From: Pseudofrankia nepalensis
Lineage (GTDB): Bacteria > Actinomycetota > Actinomycetes > Frankiales > Frankiaceae
Strand: one strand, 5' to 3'
DNA length: 64,000 bases
Assembly (NCBI RefSeq): GCF_016786305.1
Contig: NZ_JADWYV010000013.1
The position numbers were made by a program, and so were the translations under genes. Under the pieces are notes generated by a model. The model saw only the letters and a program-made list of their open reading frames with translations, was not told the origin of the DNA and did no database searches. Shown here in pieces: positions 1 to 9,245 of this stretch. The number at the start of each line of letters is the position of its first letter. Within the stretch, counting starts at the first letter, position 1.

Positions 1-160
1 CTCAGCTTGGTGTCGGTGTTCGGGCTCGTTGTCGGCGCGCGTTCAGACCGGGTCCGCGGCACGCGCGTCCCGCCGTCGGGTTTTCGGCCGGAATGGATGG
101 AAGTCCCGTGGTGGAGTGCGCGGGTGCCGGCCCCGGCGTTGCTGATCGACCGGCGCGGTA

Positions 161-892
161 CTAGCCGGTGTCGTCCCGTCGGCGGCGTGGCTTCTTGGGC
201 TCGCGCAGTTGCAGCGCGTTGATGTAGATTCTGGTGATCTGTTCGACGGCGGTGTCGAAGTCGTACCCCGAGTCGTCCTGCAGAAGGGACTGTTCGGCGA
301 ACCGTATGGTCATCACGGCCAGGGCGTCGGTCACGATGACAGGGTCGAGGGCTGGGTCCGCGAGACCACGTTGCTGCAGCTGTTCGATCGAATGCGCCAT
401 CTCCTTCACATGCTGCTGGTAGAACTGGGTCCAGAGCACCCGGATCTGCTCGTTGTGGCGCGACACCTGCTCGATCACGCCCATGATCCGCGCTTCCTTG
501 CGGTGGGCCTCGAGGCGGGTACGCATGGCCGCGGCGACGCGCTCGTGCGGCGTGGCGGTGGAAGTCGGGTCCAGGATGATGTCCACGCCGGCGTTCAGCG
601 TGTGATCGAGCGCCGCCGCCACCTCACGCAGGATGTCCTCCTTCGAGTCGAAGTAGTGGTAGAAGGCGCTGTGGGTCAGGCCGGCCCGTTCGGCGACGTC
701 CGAGATCCGAGCCTCGTGGAAGCCCTTCTCCTCGAAGACCGCCTTCGCGGCCTCTACCAGGCGCGCCCTCGTCTCGGCCCCCCGGCGCGAGCGCGGGCCG
801 TCGTCGTCCCAGCGCTGAGCGCGGAGCCGAGCATCGGCGCCGGAGACGGCGGGCGACGCCGTCGCCTGGCTTGGCTGGGGGAGGGGCTCCAT
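161..892 (-). CDS. TetR/AcrR family transcriptional regulator
   Basis: Predicted DNA-binding repressor of 243 aa. A TetR helix-turn-helix lies near residues 45-90 and carries the typical run ISDVAERAGLTHSAFYHYF followed by DSKEDIL. The rest is a helical ligand-binding domain, and the C-terminus is basic (KKPRRRR). The frame stays open far upstream, but the ATG at 892 is chosen because AAGGAG stands about 6 nt before it and the upstream residues are low-complexity Arg/Pro typical of non-coding GC-rich DNA. It is divergent from the ABC transporter operon starting at 2257, across a long intergenic region that holds inverted repeats. A role in controlling that operon is plausible but inferred from position only. 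Confidence 0.85.
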   Translation of the reverse strand: MEPLPQPSQATASPAVSGADARLRAQRWDDDGPRSRRGAETRARLVEAAKAVFEEKGFHEARISDVAERAGLTHSAFYHYFDSKEDILREVAAALDHTLNAGVDIILDPTSTATPHERVAAAMRTRLEAHRKEARIMGVIEQVSRHNEQIRVLWTQFYQQHVKEMAHSIEQLQQRGLADPALDPVIVTDALAVMTIRFAEQSLLQDDSGYDFDTAVEQITRIYINALQLREPKKPRRRRDDTG

Positions 893-1448
893 CTGCTGCT
901 CCTTCAGGGCCGCCAGGCGACGGCGCGGCGGCGGTTCCATAGGGCGGGCTGGTCCGTCGTTGGTTCTGACGCGGTGATCGGCTCGGTCGGGCAGGAACGC
1001 ACACGTGGGGAGGGCCCGACGGCCCGCTGACCGTGGGTCGGCCGCGGGGGCGGCTGACCCATGAGACACCTCCTTGCGTCGCTGCCCACGCCCGGCCGCG
1101 AATACCTCGGACCGGACGATGCCAGAAACGCGACGGTCCCAGGTCCGCGAGGCGTGCTGTTGGCCGACGGGCGCGTTCCGACGGACACTCGGCGCGTGGC
1201 ACCACGGCGCCGGGCGCGGCGACCCCTGCCGACAACCTCCTCGACGGCGGTGTCGGGGGCGCGGGATCTCCCGCCTGGGGCTGCCTCGATCAGCCGGTCG
1301 CCGAACGGCACTCGCTGCTCGCGTCCGACCTCTGGTGTCTCCATCACCGCTCACCCGCTCTTTGCGCCCAGGTGCTGTTGCCGCCTGGCAGTCGTCAGGC
1401 GGCTCCTGCCGCAAGCCTGATGTTCCAGGGCCGCAGCCTGATGAAGTC

Positions 1449-1482
1449 GACATGATCGTGAAAAAAGTTTGACGATCATGTC
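1449..1482. promoter_or_regulatory. 11-bp perfect inverted repeat, candidate operator
   Basis: GACATGATCGT at 1449-1459 is repeated in inverted orientation as ACGATCATGTC at 1472-1482, with an A-rich 12-nt spacer. Perfect arms of this length in a non-coding region suggest a regulator site, possibly for the adjacent TetR protein. A small hairpin is the alternative. Confidence 0.45.
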
Positions 1483-1490
1483 TGGAAAAG

Positions 1491-1500
1491 TTGACGTCAA
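1491..1500. promoter_or_regulatory. TTGACGTCAA palindrome
   Basis: A perfect 10-bp palindrome 8 nt after the preceding inverted repeat. It could be a second operator half of the same regulatory region. The only support is symmetry and position. Confidence 0.3.
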
Positions 1501-2035
1501 TGTAGACGGTCTTCGACGGGTCGGCAAGCGCCTGCTGCCCCGCTGGGACTCGTTGGGCCCGGTCACGGACCCATGCATCCGGTCGCGAGTCGCCGTCCGG
1601 TTCGGAGGGGCGACGACTGGCTCGATGACGGACGCACTTCGCGGTCGGTCACGACACCTCGCGGTGGCGGCGCGGGCGTCACTGGTGGCCGCGCCCGCGG
1701 CCGGGTTGACCGGCCGGGGCGTGCGGGTCGCCGGCTCCGGCGCGGCGCGGCGCGGGTCAGGCGAGTGCGCGCCTCACACCCGTTCGCTATGCATTGTGAC
1801 CGAACGTGGGCGGAAGGTGATCGACGTCTGGGTCTTGACTTTGACATAGAGAGCTGTGACTGTTCCTCACGTTCTGGCCAGTCGGGTCGAGCGGGCGTGC
1901 TCACCTAGCCGGACGACGTCATGGACCGACGCATGCCGGCGACAGAACGGTTGCGAACCGGGATGCTTCCGGGGCGGTCGTGGCCACCCGGCCATCAGAC
2001 GCCTCGGTGAGTGGCCGGATTCTCTGACCACTGTG

Positions 2036-2064
2036 AGCGAAACGCGCCTTCGGTGCGTTTCGCT
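2036..2064. terminator. 10-bp stem hairpin in the transporter leader region
   Basis: AGCGAAACGC at 2036-2045 pairs perfectly with GCGTTTCGCT at 2055-2064 around a 9-nt loop. There is no T-tract, so it may be a factor-assisted terminator, an operator or a leader structure. It lies about 190 nt before the binding-protein start. Confidence 0.35.
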
Positions 2065-2256
2065 ACCCGTCGCGGAAGCTTCCCGCGCCAACGTGATGGC
2101 GTTCGGGCTGTTTTAGCGACCTCCCATTCTACGGATTCCGCGCGGCATGCCGCGATTTCGGTCTGAAACCGCGTCGCCGGCATCGTGGCGGCCGCCGCGG
2201 CCAGGTCGCCGGCAACGCGACGACCCAGTGACTACCAAGGGGAAGGTCATCCAAGC

Positions 2257-3609
2257 ATGAGGTTCCGGAACGGTCTGTTACCCGTGTTAGCGACAATGCT
2301 GGTCCTGGCGGCGGCCTGCGGCGGCAGCGGCGCCGACGGCACCGACGGCGCGGCCTCGGCGGATTCGAGCGCCGGCACGACGGTCGCGCTGTCGCGCTCC
2401 ACCGCCAGCAGCCCCGCCACCTGGACGTCGATCCCGGTCTCGGGCGACCTGCAGTGCTCTGGCCAAGCCCCCGACCCGACCCAGGGCATCACCGACACCA
2501 GCATCAAGATCGGCGGCCTCGGGACGCTCAGCAACTCCGGAACGTCCACCTACCAGGAGACGGACCTGGGGGCGCGGGCCCGGTTCGCCCGGGAGAACGC
2601 CGCCGGCGGCGTCTTCGGCCGCAAGATCGACTATATCGGCATGTCCGATGACGGGCTCAGCGCGCAGCAGAACGCCGACGTCGGCAAGAAGCTGGCCGAG
2701 AACGAGAAGGTCTTCGCGGTGGCCCCGGTGGCCACGTCGATCTCGGCCTACGCGGACTCGCTGTGCGCGAACAAGGTGCCGGCGTTCGGCTGGTCGTTCA
2801 ACAACGGCCTGTGCAACCGGGCGAACACCTTCGGCATCACCGGCTGCCTGCTCCCGGACAAGTACAACTCGATCCAGGTCGGTCCCTACGTCGAGCTGCT
2901 GGCCGACAAGTCCGACAAGAGCGTCGTGCTGCTGGGCGTCGACAACGCCTCCGCCAGGCAGGGGGTCGCGGACACGAAGCGCTCCCTGGAACGGGCCGGG
3001 CTGAAGGTCGTCATGACCAGCAACACGCTGCAACTGGGGCAGCCGCCCGCGGATCCGTCCACGCTGGTTCGGCAGATCATGACCGCCAACAGCGGCAAGC
3101 CGCCGGCGATGATCTACCACGTCACCGACTTCGTGAACGTCACCGCGCTCGTCCAGACGCTGACCGCGGCCGGCTACCAGGGCATCCAGATCAGCGCGGT
3201 GGGCTATGACCCGCGGCTGGCCGGTCTGAAGGCCCTGGACGACACCTACACGTATCTCCAGTGGCTGCCGTTCCAGACGACGGACAACGCGGTGGTCCGG
3301 CAGATGACGGATGACATCGCCAAGTACGGCGAGGGCGCGGGGCTGTCGATCACCACGGCGATGGGGTGGATCACGGCCGACATGGTGATCGCGGGCCTCA
3401 AGGCGACCGGCAAGGATCTCACCGTCGACAAGTTTCTGAGCACGTTGAACGGCCCCGATTTCCACTACGGTGACGGCATTTTCCTCGGGCGGACCGCCTG
3501 GCCGGAGAACCACTACTACGCGGCGCCGTGCGCCACCGCCACCAATCTGAAGGACGGAAAGTACGCCCTGGCCGTCCCGCTCGTCTGCAACGACCCCTAC
3601 GCCGACTAG
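2257..3609 (+). CDS. Branched-chain amino acid-type ABC transporter substrate-binding lipoprotein
   Basis: Extracellular solute receptor of 450 aa in the Peripla_BP_6/LivK family. The N-terminus is a lipoprotein signal: basic MRFRN, a hydrophobic core, then LAAAC with the lipidated Cys at residue 21, followed by a Gly/Ser/Asp-rich tether. The mature part begins with the family pattern ITDTSIKIGGLGTLSNSG, and the C-terminal lobe reads FHYGDGIFLGRTAWPENHYY. The ATG at 2257 follows AAGGGGAAGG; an upstream in-frame start would bury the signal peptide. It is first in an operon with an ATPase and a fused permease/ATPase, separated from them by a strong hairpin. Given the dioxygenase and dehydrogenase downstream, the ligand may be an aromatic acid rather than an amino acid (inference). 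Confidence 0.9.
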   Translation: MRFRNGLLPVLATMLVLAAACGGSGADGTDGAASADSSAGTTVALSRSTASSPATWTSIPVSGDLQCSGQAPDPTQGITDTSIKIGGLGTLSNSGTSTYQETDLGARARFARENAAGGVFGRKIDYIGMSDDGLSAQQNADVGKKLAENEKVFAVAPVATSISAYADSLCANKVPAFGWSFNNGLCNRANTFGITGCLLPDKYNSIQVGPYVELLADKSDKSVVLLGVDNASARQGVADTKRSLERAGLKVVMTSNTLQLGQPPADPSTLVRQIMTANSGKPPAMIYHVTDFVNVTALVQTLTAAGYQGIQISAVGYDPRLAGLKALDDTYTYLQWLPFQTTDNAVVRQMTDDIAKYGEGAGLSITTAMGWITADMVIAGLKATGKDLTVDKFLSTLNGPDFHYGDGIFLGRTAWPENHYYAAPCATATNLKDGKYALAVPLVCNDPYAD

Positions 3610-3621
3610 TCCGTCCCGTGG

Positions 3622-3665
3622 GCCAGGTGGGTGGGAAAGGCGGAAGCCTTTCCCACCCACCTGGC
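3622..3665 (+). terminator. 20-bp perfect stem with GGAA loop between receptor and ATPase genes
   Basis: A perfectly paired 20-bp stem (3622-3641 with 3646-3665) closes a GGAA tetraloop of the GNRA class. It starts 12 nt after the receptor stop codon and has no T-tract. Such structures in binding-protein operons usually stabilise the upstream message or partly stop transcription so that the receptor is made in excess. An ATG at 3631 lies inside the stem and is not a credible start. Confidence 0.75.
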
Positions 3666-3756
3666 GAAACCTGTGTCGGCGGGAGCGCCGGGCCGGGAAA
3701 ACCCGGCGGCACCCCTCGACCGTTACAGGCCTGAACGGGCCGAAGAAGGAGCGGGT

Positions 3757-4557
3757 GTGGTTGCGACCAGGCCTGGCCGCGACGCCGTCGCGGCCACAGC
3801 GGGCCCGGCCCTGGAGGTCCGCGGTGTGACCAAGCGTTTCGGCGGGCTGACGGCCATTCGGGAGGTATCGCTGCGGGTGGAGGCGGGTGAGGTCCGCGGC
3901 CTGATCGGCCCGAACGGCGCCGGCAAGACCACCCTGTTCGACATCATCTCGGGGCTGACCCCGCCCACGTCGGGGACCGTGCACCTGGACGGGTCCGACG
4001 TGACCCGCCAGATGCCGGAACGGCGGGCGCGGTCCGGGGTGCGCCGCACGTTCCAGCGCACCCAGCTGTACGGCCGGCTGTCGGTGGAGGACAACGTGCT
4101 GGCGTCGATGGAGTGGCGCGGGGGCGGCGGCGGTCTGGTGGCCGACCTGGTCGCCGCGCCCAGCCGCCGACGGCGGGAGGCCGAGCGGCGGGAGCGGGCG
4201 ACCGCGGTGCTCGAGGCGTGCGGGCTGGCCGACCTGCGACACCGGCCGGCCGGCTCGCTGCCGATCGGTCAGGCGCGGCTGGTCGAACTGGCGCGGGCGA
4301 TCGCCGACCGGCCCCGGCTGCTGCTGCTGGACGAGCCGACGTCGGGGCTGTCGGCACAGGAGACGGAACGTTTCGGCGAGCAGATCCAACGGCTGCGCTC
4401 CGATGGGGTGGCGGTACTTCTCGTCGAGCACGACGTGGGCTTCGTCATGGGCCAGTCGGACCGGGTGGTCGTGCTGAACCTCGGCGCGGTGCTCGCGGAG
4501 GGGACGCCGGACGAGATTCAGGCGCACCCCGAGGTCCGAGCGGCCTACCTGGGCTGA
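3757..4557 (+). CDS. livG: ABC transporter ATP-binding protein, LivG type
   Basis: Cytoplasmic ATPase of 266 aa that powers branched-chain-type substrate import. Walker A is GPNGAGKTT, Walker B is LLLLDEPTSGL, and VLLVEHDVGFVMG holds the switch His. The signature motif is degenerate (LPIGQARLVELARAI), with only the GQ of LSGGQ conserved. The GTG at 3757 is chosen because AAGGAG lies 5 nt before it and the ABC fold begins about 18 residues later; the earlier ATG at 3631 is inside a hairpin. It is followed after 72 nt by the fused permease/ATPase gene. The partner ATPase is the C-terminal domain of that protein. Confidence 0.88.
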   Translation: MVATRPGRDAVAATAGPALEVRGVTKRFGGLTAIREVSLRVEAGEVRGLIGPNGAGKTTLFDIISGLTPPTSGTVHLDGSDVTRQMPERRARSGVRRTFQRTQLYGRLSVEDNVLASMEWRGGGGGLVADLVAAPSRRRREAERRERATAVLEACGLADLRHRPAGSLPIGQARLVELARAIADRPRLLLLDEPTSGLSAQETERFGEQIQRLRSDGVAVLLVEHDVGFVMGQSDRVVVLNLGAVLAEGTPDEIQAHPEVRAAYLG

Positions 4558-4629
4558 CCGGGCGACTGATCTGACTGATCTGACCGACCGACTGAACGGC
4601 CGACCGGATCTGCGGCGAAGGGCAAAGCA

Positions 4630-7491
4630 GTGGAGGAGTTCCTCAACCTGGTCGTCGGCGGCATCGTCGCCGGCGGTCTTTATGCCATCCTGGCGGCCGG
4701 CGTCGTCCTGACCTACCAGACGTCCGGCATCTTCAACTTCGCGCACGGCGCGGTCGCTTTCGCCACCGCGTACCTGTTCGTGCAGCTGAACGTGACCGCT
4801 GGAATCCCAGTCGTCCCGGCGGCGGTCATCGCCGTCCTGGTCTTCGCGCCGCTGCTGGGGTTCGTGCTGGACCGGCTGATCTACCGGCGGCTCACGCAGT
4901 CCTCGGTGGCGGTGAAGATAGTGGTTCCGGTCGGCCTGCTGATCGCGGTGCCCGGGATCTGCCTGTTCGTCTCGGACCGGTTCAACCTGTGGTTCGGCTG
5001 GCACATCGCCGGGATCGAGGAGCTGTTCCTGATCCCGGGGCTCGGGCCGACTCCGAAGAAGGTGTGGACGGTCGGCACCGTCCTGGTGGACAGCAACCAG
5101 GTCGCCGTCTTCGGCGCGGCCGTCCTGACGGCGGCGGGCCTGTGGCTGCTGCTGCGGCGGACGAGGCTGGGCCTGCGGATGCGGGCGGTGGTGGACCGGC
5201 GCGGCCTGGCCGCGCTGCGCGGGATCGACCCCGACCGGACGTCCGCGATCTCCTGGATGCTCGGCAGCTTCCTGGCAGGGCTGGCCGGGGTGCTGCTCGC
5301 TCCGATCTTCACGCTCAACACCCCGGTGTTCACGACCGTGGTGCTGATCTCGACGCCGGCCGTCGTGTTCGCTCGATTCAGATCGATCCCACTGGCGCTG
5401 GCCGGCGGCCTGCTGATCGGGGTCCTGCAGAACCTCGTCGTCGGCTACGCCCACTTCGCCGAGAACATCACCGGGTTCTCGACGTCGGTGCCGTTCATCC
5501 TGCTGTTTCTCCTGCTGGTCGTGTTCGCCGTCGACCGCGGCCGCCGGGCCGGTACCCAGACCGACGACGACCCGCCCGCGCCGTCCTACGGCGAGGAGTC
5601 GAGACGGCGGAAGGCGATCGTGTGGTCCGCGTGGTCGGTCGCCGTCCTGGCCTACGCGCTGTTCTTCGCGGACGACTACTGGCAGTCGCTGATCATCCGA
5701 GGGCTGGCGCTGTCCGTGGTCCTGCTCTCCTTCACCGTGGTGACCGGCGTGGGGGGCATGGTCAGCCTCGCGCAGGCGGCGTTCGTCACCGCCTCCGGCA
5801 TCACGGCCGGTTGGGTGGTCAGCCACCACTGGCCCTTCGCCGTCGCGCTGGTGCTGGGAACGCTCGTCGCCACCGTGATGGGCGTGGTGGTATCGCTGCC
5901 CGCGCGGCGACTCGGCGGGCTGCCACTGGCGTTGGCGACACTGGCGCTGGCCTACATCTGCCAGAACCTGTTCTTCCAGCTGCGCGGCGTGAGTCGCAAC
6001 GACGTCGGCGGATGGGTACTGCGGCCACCCGCGCTGGGGCCCGTGGATCTCGCCGACTCCCGGTCTATGATCATCTTTCTGGCCATCGTGCTTGGCCTCG
6101 TCGTCCTGCTGGTCCGGAACCTGATCCGGTCGAGTTCGGGCCGGGCGATGGCGGCGCTGCGGGCCACCGAGCCGGGGACGGTGACCATCGGGGTCTCCGC
6201 CGCCCGCACGAAGACCGCGGTGTTCGCCCTGTCGGCGGCGATCGCCGGCCTTGGCGGCGTGCTGCTCGCCGTGTCGTCCGGCCGCGTCACCCACCTCGAC
6301 TACCCGGTCGAGACCGGTCTGTTCTGGCTGGCCACGGTGGTCGTGTTCGGGGTGCGCCGGCCAGGCGGCGCGGTGATCGCGGCCTTCGGCGCGGCGGTCA
6401 GCCCCGAACTACTCAGCCACGTCGCGCAGACCTCGTACCTGCCGCAGGTGCTTTCCGGCCTGGCCGCGATCAACCTCGCGCAGAACCCCGACGGGATCCT
6501 CGCTCTCACCGCCCAGCAGCGGTTCGAGCGCCGGCGCCGGCGGGAGGAACGCGCCTTGCGCAAGGAGGCCGGCACAGCCGCGGCCGCACCGCCCGTGACC
6601 CCGGCCTCCGTGCCCACCGAGGCCCTGCCGGCCGAGGCTTCGTCGTCGTCGGGCGCCGCGGGCGCCATGGATGCCTCTGACAAGCCCTTGGTGCTCGAGG
6701 TCGCGGGCGTGCGCGCGGGATACGGCGCCGTGGAGGTGCTGCACGGGGTCGACCTGGCCGTGCGTGCCGGCGAGGTGCTCGCCCTGATCGGCGCGAACGG
6801 CGCCGGCAAGTCGACGTTGTGCTCGGTCGTCACCGGGGGCGTGCCGGCGACGCGGGGAACGATCCGGCTCGGCGGCGCCGACGTGACGGGCCTGCCACCG
6901 CACCAGCGGGTCCGCCACGGCGCCTTCCTCATCCCCGAGGGCCGGGGCATCTTCCCTGCCCTGACCGTGGACGAGAACCTTTCGCTGTGGCTGCCAGCCG
7001 AAGGGGACCGGGAATCCGCCTACCGCCGGTTCCCGGTGCTCGGCGAACGCCGCGGCCAGCTCGCCGGATCGCTGTCCGGCGGCGAGCAGCAGATGCTCGC
7101 GCTGGCGCCCGCCCTCGTGAAGCCGCCAGCCCTGCTGATCGTCGACGAGCCGTCGCTCGGCCTGGCCCCGCTCATCGTGGCCGAGGTCTACGCGGCGCTG
7201 CGAGAACTGCGCGCGGCCGGTACCGCGATCCTGCTGGTCGAGGAGAAGGCGCACGACGTGGTCGCGCTCGCCGACAGCATCGCCTTCATGGCCGTCGGGC
7301 GGGTGGCCTGGCAACGGCGGACCGCCCAGGTCGACTCGGACCTGCTGGTCCAGTCGTACCTCGGCATCAGCGATGTCCCGCCCGGTTCTCGCGAGCGACC
7401 GGCGGCCGAGGACGCCGCCCCCGTGGCCGGGACCGGTGCCACCGACACCGGCGGTCGCGCGGCTCACCCGGTGATCGGTCCCCGTCGTTAG
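4630..7491 (+). CDS. Fused LivH-LivM-LivF ABC transporter protein
   Basis: A 953-aa protein joining three transporter parts that are usually separate. Residues about 1-300 are a LivH-like permease (start EEFLNLVVGGIVAGGLYAIL). Residues about 330-625 are a LivM-like permease after an Arg-rich linker. Residues about 680-915 are a LivF-like ATPase with Walker A GANGAGKST (from about 721), signature LSGGEQQ (815) and Walker B LLIVDEPSLGL. Each permease half carries several hydrophobic spans. The start is GTG with GAAGGG upstream. An Ala/Pro-rich linker of about 40 aa separates LivM from LivF. With the LivG and receptor genes upstream, this gives a complete importer from three genes. The three-way fusion fixes a 1:1:1 stoichiometry and is uncommon in my knowledge of the family. 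Confidence 0.9.
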   Translation: MEEFLNLVVGGIVAGGLYAILAAGVVLTYQTSGIFNFAHGAVAFATAYLFVQLNVTAGIPVVPAAVIAVLVFAPLLGFVLDRLIYRRLTQSSVAVKIVVPVGLLIAVPGICLFVSDRFNLWFGWHIAGIEELFLIPGLGPTPKKVWTVGTVLVDSNQVAVFGAAVLTAAGLWLLLRRTRLGLRMRAVVDRRGLAALRGIDPDRTSAISWMLGSFLAGLAGVLLAPIFTLNTPVFTTVVLISTPAVVFARFRSIPLALAGGLLIGVLQNLVVGYAHFAENITGFSTSVPFILLFLLLVVFAVDRGRRAGTQTDDDPPAPSYGEESRRRKAIVWSAWSVAVLAYALFFADDYWQSLIIRGLALSVVLLSFTVVTGVGGMVSLAQAAFVTASGITAGWVVSHHWPFAVALVLGTLVATVMGVVVSLPARRLGGLPLALATLALAYICQNLFFQLRGVSRNDVGGWVLRPPALGPVDLADSRSMIIFLAIVLGLVVLLVRNLIRSSSGRAMAALRATEPGTVTIGVSAARTKTAVFALSAAIAGLGGVLLAVSSGRVTHLDYPVETGLFWLATVVVFGVRRPGGAVIAAFGAAVSPELLSHVAQTSYLPQVLSGLAAINLAQNPDGILALTAQQRFERRRRREERALRKEAGTAAAAPPVTPASVPTEALPAEASSSSGAAGAMDASDKPLVLEVAGVRAGYGAVEVLHGVDLAVRAGEVLALIGANGAGKSTLCSVVTGGVPATRGTIRLGGADVTGLPPHQRVRHGAFLIPEGRGIFPALTVDENLSLWLPAEGDRESAYRRFPVLGERRGQLAGSLSGGEQQMLALAPALVKPPALLIVDEPSLGLAPLIVAEVYAALRELRAAGTAILLVEEKAHDVVALADSIAFMAVGRVAWQRRTAQVDSDLLVQSYLGISDVPPGSRERPAAEDAAPVAGTGATDTGGRAAHPVIGPRR

Positions 7492-7631
7492 TCCCTGTCG
7501 TTAGTCCCTGGGATTCGGGCCGGGAACCGCCTGGATTGCGCGGTCCGCGCCCAGCCGGTCATGTCACCGGGTTCCGCTCCGAACCGCGATGCCCCGACCA
7601 GTCGCCAGCCAACGGACCACAAAGGAGAGTC

Positions 7632-8567
7632 ATGAAAGCCGTACGTGCCGCGGAAGGCGGCGTCCAGGTCGTCGATCTCCCCGAGCCACCCGGCACCGGC
7701 GAGCTCCTTCAGATGCGTTCGGCGAGCATCTGCAGCTCCGACCTGCTGTACATCTCCTACGGCCTGCGCTACATCCTCGGCCACGAGCTCGCCGGCGTCG
7801 ACGCGGGCGGCAACGCCTTCATCGTCGAGGCCCTCTACGGCTGCGGGGAATGCGACCAGTGCCAGCGCGGCCTCTACAACCGCTGCCCGACGCACGGCGA
7901 GCGCGCTCTCGGTTTCAGTGTCGACGGCGGCATGGCCGAGCAGTTCCGCGCCCCCGCCACCCGGCTGGTCCCGCTGCCGGCAGGCCTCGACGTGCGCGAC
8001 GCGTCCATCGTCGAGCCGGCGTCGGTCTCCTGGCACGCCTTACGGCTCGCCGGCACCGGACCGGACACCCGGGTCGCCGTCGTCGGCGCCGGCGCGCTGG
8101 GCCTGCTCGCCGTCGCCGGCGCCCGTCGGCAGGGAGCCGAGGACGTCGCCGTCGAGGCGCGCTACCCGCACCAGATCGAGGCGGCGGAGCGCCTCGGCGC
8201 GAAGGCCGGCCCCGACGGCCTGTACGACGTGGTGGTCGAAGCGGCCGGGAACCCGGCCGCGCTCGCCCGCGCGATCGACCTCGTCGCCCCCGGCGGCACG
8301 GTCGTCGTCGTCGGCGTCTACATGGGCAAGATCGAGATTGACTGGCCCACGCTGTTCTTCCGCGAGGGACGGGTCATCCCCTCCCTCGGCTACTGCGGTT
8401 ACAGCACCGGACGCGAGATGGCGGACGCCGCGGCGATGCTCGCCGACGACCCCGAGATCACCCGGGCGCTCATCACCCACCGCTTTCCGATCGAGGACGC
8501 CGATGAGGCGTTCCGGGTCGCCGGTGACAAGAAATCGGGCGCCATCCGGGTCGTGATCGAACCGTAG
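7632..8567 (+). CDS. Zinc-dependent alcohol dehydrogenase, MDR family
   Basis: Medium-chain dehydrogenase/reductase of 311 aa, somewhat shorter than the usual 340-370. It keeps the catalytic zinc signature (SICSSD, then GHELAGVDAGG) and a structural-zinc loop CGECDQCQRGLYNRC. The Rossmann motif VAVVGAGALGLLAVAGA binds NAD(P). The ATG follows AAAGGAG by 4 nt. The N-terminal strand region is compact, as in threonine/sorbitol-type branches. It sits between a transporter and an MhpB-type ring-cleavage enzyme, so oxidation of a side-chain alcohol of an imported aromatic is a reasonable guess. The true substrate cannot be read from the sequence. Confidence 0.85.
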   Translation: MKAVRAAEGGVQVVDLPEPPGTGELLQMRSASICSSDLLYISYGLRYILGHELAGVDAGGNAFIVEALYGCGECDQCQRGLYNRCPTHGERALGFSVDGGMAEQFRAPATRLVPLPAGLDVRDASIVEPASVSWHALRLAGTGPDTRVAVVGAGALGLLAVAGARRQGAEDVAVEARYPHQIEAAERLGAKAGPDGLYDVVVEAAGNPAALARAIDLVAPGGTVVVVGVYMGKIEIDWPTLFFREGRVIPSLGYCGYSTGREMADAAAMLADDPEITRALITHRFPIEDADEAFRVAGDKKSGAIRVVIEP

Positions 8568-8592
8568 GAAGCGTCGAGGAGGGCTGCCGGCG

Positions 8593-9135
8593 GTGGCGAA
8601 CAGAGGCCGGACCTGGCGCGCGAGGAGACGAGCGCGCGGGGACGTGGAACAGAAGCTCGAGGAGCTGGCGGCCCGGCTGCGCGCGGCGGAGGATCAGCTG
8701 GACATCCTCCGCCTGCTCAACCGCTACGGCCCGCTGGTCGACAGCGGGTCGGCCGCCGAAGCGGCCGACCTGTGGGTCGCCGGCGGCGGCTATGACTTCA
8801 CCGGCGTGACCGGCGATGGCACCCGCGTCGAGGCACCGCGGGGACTGGCCGCCCTGTACCAGACCGACGTGCACACGGACCTGGTCGCCACGGGCGTGGC
8901 TCACCTCACGGCCAGGCCCCACATCACCCTGCACGGCGAGACGGCGGACGCGGTCGGCTACTCCCTCGTGATCCGGCGGGAGGACGACCACTGGTACCTC
9001 TGGCGAGCCGCGATCAACCACTGGGCGCTGGCACGTACCGCCGACGGTTGGCGCATCACAGAGCGCTACAACCGCGTACTGGACGGATCCCTCGAATCTC
9101 GCGCGACCATGCGCAGGATTCTTGCCGACCCGTAG
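8593..9135 (+). CDS. SnoaL-like / NTF2-fold protein
   Basis: A 180-aa protein with one SnoaL_4-type domain: a helical start (EELAARLRAAEDQLDILRLL), then NRYGPLVDSGSAAEAADLWV and beta strands ending with WLAGN-like aromatic residues (HWYLWRAAINHW). Members of this fold include hydratases, dehydratases and small dioxygenase subunits; no catalytic pair is certain here. The GTG at 8593 is preceded by AGGAGGG with a 9-nt spacer. It begins 25 nt after the dehydrogenase and is likely co-transcribed with the mhpB-like gene about 110 nt downstream. Confidence 0.75.
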   Translation: MANRGRTWRARRRARGDVEQKLEELAARLRAAEDQLDILRLLNRYGPLVDSGSAAEAADLWVAGGGYDFTGVTGDGTRVEAPRGLAALYQTDVHTDLVATGVAHLTARPHITLHGETADAVGYSLVIRREDDHWYLWRAAINHWALARTADGWRITERYNRVLDGSLESRATMRRILADP

Positions 9136-9245
9136 ACCACACTCAGCCGTCGCCGCGCCGGGGGACCGGACGGGCCGAGGCGACCTCACGGGCTCCCAAA
9201 CCCGCCCGGGCGCCGCCCGGCTCCGCCGCATAATCGGAGGTTGCG

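Larger units (their letters stand above)
893..2256. other. Long intergenic region between divergent genes
   Basis: About 1.36 kb separates the TetR start from the transporter start. Open frames exist on both strands, but they overlap one another, are rich in Arg/Pro/Gly, lack convincing ribosome sites, and match no family I recognise. It contains the inverted repeats near 1449-1500 and the hairpin at 2036-2064. The length is unusual for this dense genome and may hide a decayed gene or an untranslated RNA. Confidence 0.5.

Noticed and set aside
893..1453. N-terminal extension of the first TetR protein to 430 aa
   Set aside because: Low-complexity residues without a domain; the ATG at 892 has a proper ribosome site.
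2287..6294. 1335-codon open frame on the minus strand
   Set aside because: It is antisense to the receptor, LivG and fused permease genes, is Arg/Gln/His-rich and lacks any domain; an effect of G/C third-position bias.
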